A DNA stretch of 25,956 bases from a virus: the IMG/VR virus record IMGVR_UViG_3300032116_001174, positions 1-25,956 of that record; one strand, written 5' to 3'. Shown one piece after another: positions 23,398-25,956 of the stretch. Position 1 is the stretch's first letter. Each line of letters begins with the position of its first letter. The translations under genes and the position numbers were made by a program. The notes beneath the pieces are model-generated. The model worked only from the letters and a program-made list of their open reading frames with translations, made no database searches and was not told the origin of the DNA.

Positions 23398-24353
23398 GTC
23401 CCTTTAAATAATCTATGATTTTTAAAATAATCGTCGTTTTGTGCCTCTACTGGTATATCCGAGGACGGTGTGTCTGTTGAGCTTTCTGTTTTTGTGGGTT
23501 GGTCAGTTGTATCCCCGTATACCGCCCATACTGGAGTTTCTTCTCGTTCAACCTTTGTCTCTACGGGCATAGATATTTCTTTTTCTTCTCTTTTAATTAA
23601 AAAGTTATATGCGAGAACTAAACAGATAGACAATGGGTCGAATACCAATACAATAATCAATATAAACCATTTGACCACAGTATCTAGTGGAACGCCGATT
23701 GCACGTGAAATGTATACGAACGTTCCGATATCTGAATTTGTGGTGATTGCTACATCCGTAGTCAAACTTTTTGCACGTAAAGAATCACGGCGTGCTGACG
23801 CTTGGTTTATTTCTTGTTGTAACGTATTTGCCGTTCTGGTAAGTTCCGTTAGTTGGTTCTGAGCATTACGAATTGTAGTGTTTGACCCCGTAGTGCTTTT
23901 TGCAATTAAGTCATCAATTCGATTTTCTTGTTGACCACGGAGTGAAATAATCTGGTCAAGTCGTTGCGTTTTACGTTTGATTTCTTCATCAATTGTCTCC
24001 GCTTGTGAATTTAATATCTGTACTTCTGCGTTCATCTTTAGTGGGTCTGCTGCAACTTTGGCATATGCAGACGATAGATATCCGTAAATACCTGCTGATG
24101 TAATGATAATCAATACGATACTTGCGACCGACAAATATGCTTTTAATGCTTTAGGAACTTCTGTCCAATATCTGTAGAGAAATGATATCCCTACCAATTT
24201 ACCTAACTCCAAAGCACTAGCCATTACCATTGCGGATACAGCTGCACCAGCAAACAAGGTACCGATACCCGTTACTGAAAACAGTGCTGCACATCCTGCG
24301 ATTGTGAGTGCAGTAAATGAAACCAGTGTTTTAAAGTTAAAATATTTACTCAT
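23394..24353 (-). CDS. Multi-pass membrane protein with cytoplasmic or periplasmic coiled coil
   Basis: This is a 319-residue protein. Membrane segments are likely at about 10-28, 30-48, 73-96 and 227-253. Between the third and fourth is a long coiled coil (about 103-195; IDEEIKRKTQRLDQIISLRG is typical). The end (255-319) is hydrophilic, rich in Glu, Pro, Thr and Asp. The stretch MVMASALELGKLVGISFLYR between segments 2 and 3 looks conserved; I recall similar proteins in marine phages, without known function. GGAG lies 5 bases before the ATG, and that site directly follows a terminator hairpin. Possible roles include superinfection exclusion or membrane remodelling during infection; both are guesses. 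Confidence 0.82.
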   Translation of the reverse strand: MSKYFNFKTLVSFTALTIAGCAALFSVTGIGTLFAGAAVSAMVMASALELGKLVGISFLYRYWTEVPKALKAYLSVASIVLIIITSAGIYGYLSSAYAKVAADPLKMNAEVQILNSQAETIDEEIKRKTQRLDQIISLRGQQENRIDDLIAKSTTGSNTTIRNAQNQLTELTRTANTLQQEINQASARRDSLRAKSLTTDVAITTNSDIGTFVYISRAIGVPLDTVVKWFILIIVLVFDPLSICLVLAYNFLIKREEKEISMPVETKVEREETPVWAVYGDTTDQPTKTESSTDTPSSDIPVEAQNDDYFKNHRLFKGT

Positions 24354-24363
24354 ATATTCTCCA

Positions 24364-24407
24364 AAAAGAAAAACGAACCGAACCAGTAAGAACCAGTCCG
24401 GCTCGTT
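24364..24407 (-). terminator. Intrinsic terminator abutting the membrane-protein gene
   Basis: Arms 24372-24383 and 24396-24407 form a 12-pair stem in the minus-strand transcript, including two G-U pairs; the same arms have A-C mismatches in the opposite orientation, so it is built for minus-strand RNA. A U-rich run follows (24363-24372 on the plus strand is A-rich). The run ends in the next gene's GGAG, so the gene needs read-through or antitermination. Confidence 0.75.
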
Positions 24408-24430
24408 ATATTTCTAGTCTATCTCCTAAA

Positions 24431-24531
24431 TTAAGGTTGGATACCAGACATAACCGATGAGAATCACCTCCTGGTTAATCGGCTATGTGGTTAATACAGC
24501 AACTACACTTACAAACTAAACAACAGCACAT
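24431..24531 (-). promoter_or_regulatory. Leader with Cys-rich micro-ORF and Shine-Dalgarno hairpin
   Basis: Three parts lie in order. First is the 18-codon ORF at 24475-24531 (listed separately). Second is a hairpin with arms 24478-24488 and 24448-24458 (11 pairs, one G-U); its 19-base loop holds AGGAGGTGAT (24463-24472), a 10-base perfect complement of the usual 16S 3' end. Third is a 6-codon ORF (24431-24451) starting in the 3' arm. The 5' arm is the end of the 18-codon ORF, so a ribosome finishing it would open the hairpin. Followed by the terminator, this resembles an attenuator; the regulatory role is inference. Confidence 0.45.
24475..24531 (-). CDS. Cys-rich micropeptide (18 residues), candidate leader peptide
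   Basis: The ATG at 24529-24531 has an ideal AGGAGG 5 bases upstream (24537-24542). The product is MCCCLVCKCSCCINHIAD: seven cysteines in the first twelve residues. The stop lies at the base of the following hairpin. It lies 28 bases after the hsp20 stop. It could be a cysteine-sensing leader peptide, a metal-binding micropeptide, or a chance ORF behind a real ribosome site. The strong site makes translation likely; function is unknown. Confidence 0.45.
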   Translation of the reverse strand: MCCCLVCKCSCCINHIAD

Positions 24532-24559
24532 ACAAACCTCCTGTTGGTTAAAGTGTGAA

Positions 24560-25039
24560 TTACTTAATCGTAACCTTTTTACTAGCTGGCTCCTTAGTCA
24601 ATTTTTGGATTGTAACCGTAAGTAACCCATTATTGAATTGTGCATCTACATCGGAGGCATCCAATTGGTCACCGAGCTTAAATGAACGACTGAACGAACT
24701 ACGTTTCAGTTCACGAAGTAGATAAACGGATTTATCAGTTTGCTCGTTCAATTGCGATGCGCCGCCTGAAATGGTCAAGACACCTTCCTTAACCTCAATA
24801 TCAATTTCATCCTTCTTGTAACCGGCGAGTTCTGCTTCAATCGTCACAGAATCATCGTGTGAAATTACATTCACCTTTGGATATGCGGACTTTCCAAAAG
24901 GTTCTGCTCCCCAATGTTGAAAGAGTTCGGGAAAATCTCTACGGGTGATTTCATCAAACATTTTGTCAAATGTACTGATGAAGTTTTCCCTATTGTTCAA
25001 AACCGTTGACCCGAATGGGCGAAATACTAAATGAGTCAT
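24560..25039 (-). CDS. Small heat-shock protein, Hsp20 / alpha-crystallin family
   Basis: This 159-residue chaperone holds unfolding proteins in a refoldable state. Residues 53-145 form the alpha-crystallin domain: YPKVNVISHDDSVTIEAELA, GYKKDEIDIEVKEGVLTISG and the hallmark NNGLLTVTI at 136-144. The C-terminus ends VTIK, an I/V-x-I anchor used in oligomer assembly. The N-terminal arm (1-52) is Phe-rich as usual. Hsp20 genes are familiar in marine T4-like phages and may stabilise virion or host proteins. AGGAGG is 7 bases before the ATG. The leader holds two matching hairpins that may control translation. Confidence 0.93.
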   Translation of the reverse strand: MTHLVFRPFGSTVLNNRENFISTFDKMFDEITRRDFPELFQHWGAEPFGKSAYPKVNVISHDDSVTIEAELAGYKKDEIDIEVKEGVLTISGGASQLNEQTDKSVYLLRELKRSSFSRSFKLGDQLDASDVDAQFNNGLLTVTIQKLTKEPASKKVTIK

Positions 25040-25042
25040 AAA

Positions 25043-25112
25043 ATGACCTCCTATGTTGTGTGACCTCAGTATTGAGCGTCACGGGTGAATGACCCCACAT
25101 TGTGTGCGGGTC
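25043..25112 (-). promoter_or_regulatory. hsp20 leader: twin bulged hairpins and possible ribosome-site switch
   Basis: In minus-strand RNA, hairpin A (25091-25112) and hairpin B (25060-25082) share one design: 5 outer pairs, one bulged G on the 5' arm, 4 inner pairs, and a 3-4 base loop, with different sequences. The 3' arm of B, GAGGTCA, is repeated in the ribosome site (GGAGGTCAT, 25043-25051). The 5' arm of B, GTGACGCTC, can therefore pair either with B's own 3' arm (site free) or with the ribosome site (8 pairs, site hidden). This is the form of an RNA thermometer or switch; the regulation is inferred. Confidence 0.5.
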
Positions 25113-25119
25113 TAATATA

Positions 25120-25155
25120 AATATAACCGTCCAAGTGATTTTGAACGGTTATATT
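25120..25155 (-). terminator. Intrinsic terminator after the HD-domain gene
   Basis: Arms 25120-25130 and 25145-25155 are perfect 11-base complements with a 14-base loop. In minus-strand RNA the stem is followed by an AU-rich stretch (UUAUAUUAG-like) rather than a pure U run, so termination may be partial. A TATAAT box on the minus strand (25153-25158) overlaps the stem, but no good -35 accompanies it. Confidence 0.6.
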
Positions 25156-25163
25156 ATACAATA

Positions 25164-25790
25164 TTAAAATTTTGCAGTATCTCCTTCCGTTCTACAGGAC
25201 ATATGGTCTGCCCAATGAAGAATATATGGAAGGTTTGTTTTCATTGCGTTAGGAACAAAACATTTGTAATATGCTTTGTTAGAATCTTCGTACATACCAT
25301 CCGATAACTTAATACCTAACCATTCTTTTTCTGTTACGGGAACACCATACTTCTGTAGGGTAAACAACGCTCTGTCCGTGACAGTAAAATACTGAATATT
25401 TTCGTTGTGCTTGTACATCTCACCACGATTTTTACGATGCCAATCAGAATCTTGTTCAAGATAATACGGGCCCTGGTCGGGGTTTCCTAACTTACCTAAA
25501 TCGTGATGGAGTGCAGCAAATATAAGTTCCTGTTTGGTGAAATCAATAGTACCACCCATTTTCTTATACTGTGCCGCAATCTGTAAAGACGTTTCCGTTA
25601 CTCGTAGTACGTGGTCAATATAACCACCTGGAAACGCATTATGGTAGAATACCTTAGCTGATGCAGGAGCTGTTACTAGTTCTGTAGTAAAGTCTTCATA
25701 CATCTTAATTAGCTGTTCTGCTCTTGAATCAGCCTTGATGTACTCCATAAACTTTTCATAATGTTGCTGAATCTGCTCTTCCGTAACCAT
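25164..25790 (-). CDS. HD-domain metal-dependent phosphohydrolase
   Basis: This is a 208-residue protein. HD-domain ligands are visible: H60 in GGYIDHVLRV, H95-H96-D97 in ALHHDLGKLG, and D195 in HWADHMSCR, the H...HD...D set that holds a metal pair and hydrolyses phosphomonoesters or diesters of nucleotides. The fold is otherwise helical with no attached domain. Similar HD proteins occur in marine T4-like phages; the natural substrate (deoxynucleotides, cyclic nucleotides or RNA ends) cannot be read from the sequence. AAGGA lies 7 bases before the ATG. It follows the HNH gene after 14 bases and ends in a terminator. Confidence 0.88.
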   Translation of the reverse strand: MVTEEQIQQHYEKFMEYIKADSRAEQLIKMYEDFTTELVTAPASAKVFYHNAFPGGYIDHVLRVTETSLQIAAQYKKMGGTIDFTKQELIFAALHHDLGKLGNPDQGPYYLEQDSDWHRKNRGEMYKHNENIQYFTVTDRALFTLQKYGVPVTEKEWLGIKLSDGMYEDSNKAYYKCFVPNAMKTNLPYILHWADHMSCRTEGDTAKF

Positions 25791-25804
25791 TTGTTTATCC
25801 TTGT

Positions 25805-25956
25805 TTAGTGGTGTAGTCGTTTTTGTTGCCTAGTCCATAATTCAAATATAGTAGGTGCCGCTGGAATTTTCAAGAGGGTCATATTAATATCTTCTAATAG
25901 ATGATATGCCTTCTTATTATTACAGGAGTTACACGAAGTAACCACGTTTTCCCATA
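25805..25956 (-). CDS. HNH endonuclease-like protein, C-terminal fragment (5' end beyond window)
   Basis: I translated the right edge by hand. A frame open from the edge (last 50 codons) ends in TAA at 25805-25807: WENVVTSCNSCNNKKAYHLL and on to LWTRQQKRLHH. The NVVTSC-x2-C-N-x-KK pattern is the second zinc-knuckle half and the final His/Asn helix region of HNH nucleases, which usually run N-V-V-x-x-C-x-x-C-N-x-x-K. The catalytic HNH core lies beyond the window. It may be a free-standing homing-type endonuclease or a host-derived nuclease. It ends 14 bases before the HD gene. Confidence 0.7.
   Translation of the reverse strand, partial: WENVVTSCNSCNNKKAYHLLEDINMTLLKIPAAPTIFELWTRQQKRLHH

Noticed and set aside
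24440-24475. Remnant of a 16S rRNA 3' end on the plus strand (GGTTGGATAC...ATCACCTCCT)
   Set aside because: Only the anti-Shine-Dalgarno decamer and a short GGTTGGAT match; the rest does not, and the decamer is explained as a perfect ribosome site on the minus strand.
25164-25790. HD protein as DatZ of a 2-aminoadenine (dZ) genome system
   Set aside because: No PurZ or MazZ homologue is in the window, and the motif surroundings do not specifically resemble DatZ; the general HD label is all the sequence supports.

Overview
The window is a 26 kb slice of a large tailed phage with a contractile tail, of the broad T4-like type. The evidence is a gp55-like late sigma factor, a gp25-like and a gp6-like baseplate wedge protein, a gp5-like central spike, a DnaG-type phage primase and a gp47/gp46-type (Mre11/Rad50) recombination nuclease. 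Every gene I can support (31, including two edge-truncated genes, one short membrane gene and one very short candidate) is on the minus strand. Genes are packed tightly, often with ATGA or TAATG stop/start overlaps. Ribosome sites are AGGAG-like and the clearest promoter is TTGACA-N17-TATATT, so the host uses ordinary bacterial translation and sigma70-type signals. The sequence does not identify the host. No tRNA, integrase, insertion sequence or CRISPR array is visible.

Layout in the direction of transcription (right to left). Bases 25956-24354: the C-terminus of an HNH protein, an HD-domain hydrolase, a small heat-shock protein (Hsp20) and a 206-base gap holding a Cys-rich micro-ORF, a hairpin and a terminator. 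Bases 24353-20654: accessory genes for a membrane/coiled-coil protein, a UV-damage endonuclease (with its own strong promoter), a 49-residue membrane protein, a family 2 glycosyltransferase and an IMP dehydrogenase/GMP reductase-type enzyme. Bases 20642-18685: a secreted peptidoglycan-cleaving enzyme, a small membrane-anchored protein, the late sigma factor and a conserved helical protein. Bases 18682-3515: the virion block, with spike, two small helical proteins, gp25, gp6/J, a DNRLRE-like protein, small beta-rich proteins, a 1476-residue tail-protein-I-like/LamG giant, and four further structural proteins of which two are paralogues. Bases 3498-1: a PD-(D/E)XK nuclease, the primase and a nuclease/ATPase gene that runs off the left edge.

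The most striking observations are as follows. (1) The Mre11-like nuclease and Rad50-like ATPase, normally two subunits, lie in one uninterrupted reading frame of at least 731 codons, ending at the window edge exactly on a CxxC zinc-hook motif. (2) The hsp20 leader has two hairpins of the same unusual architecture, and one arm could pair instead with the Shine-Dalgarno sequence, which suggests an RNA switch or thermometer. (3) Downstream of hsp20 lies an 18-residue ORF with seven cysteines, then a hairpin showing a 10-base perfect anti-16S sequence in its loop, then an intrinsic terminator abutting the next gene. This arrangement resembles a leader-peptide attenuator. (4) A 49-codon membrane-protein gene sits between ATGA overlaps on both sides.
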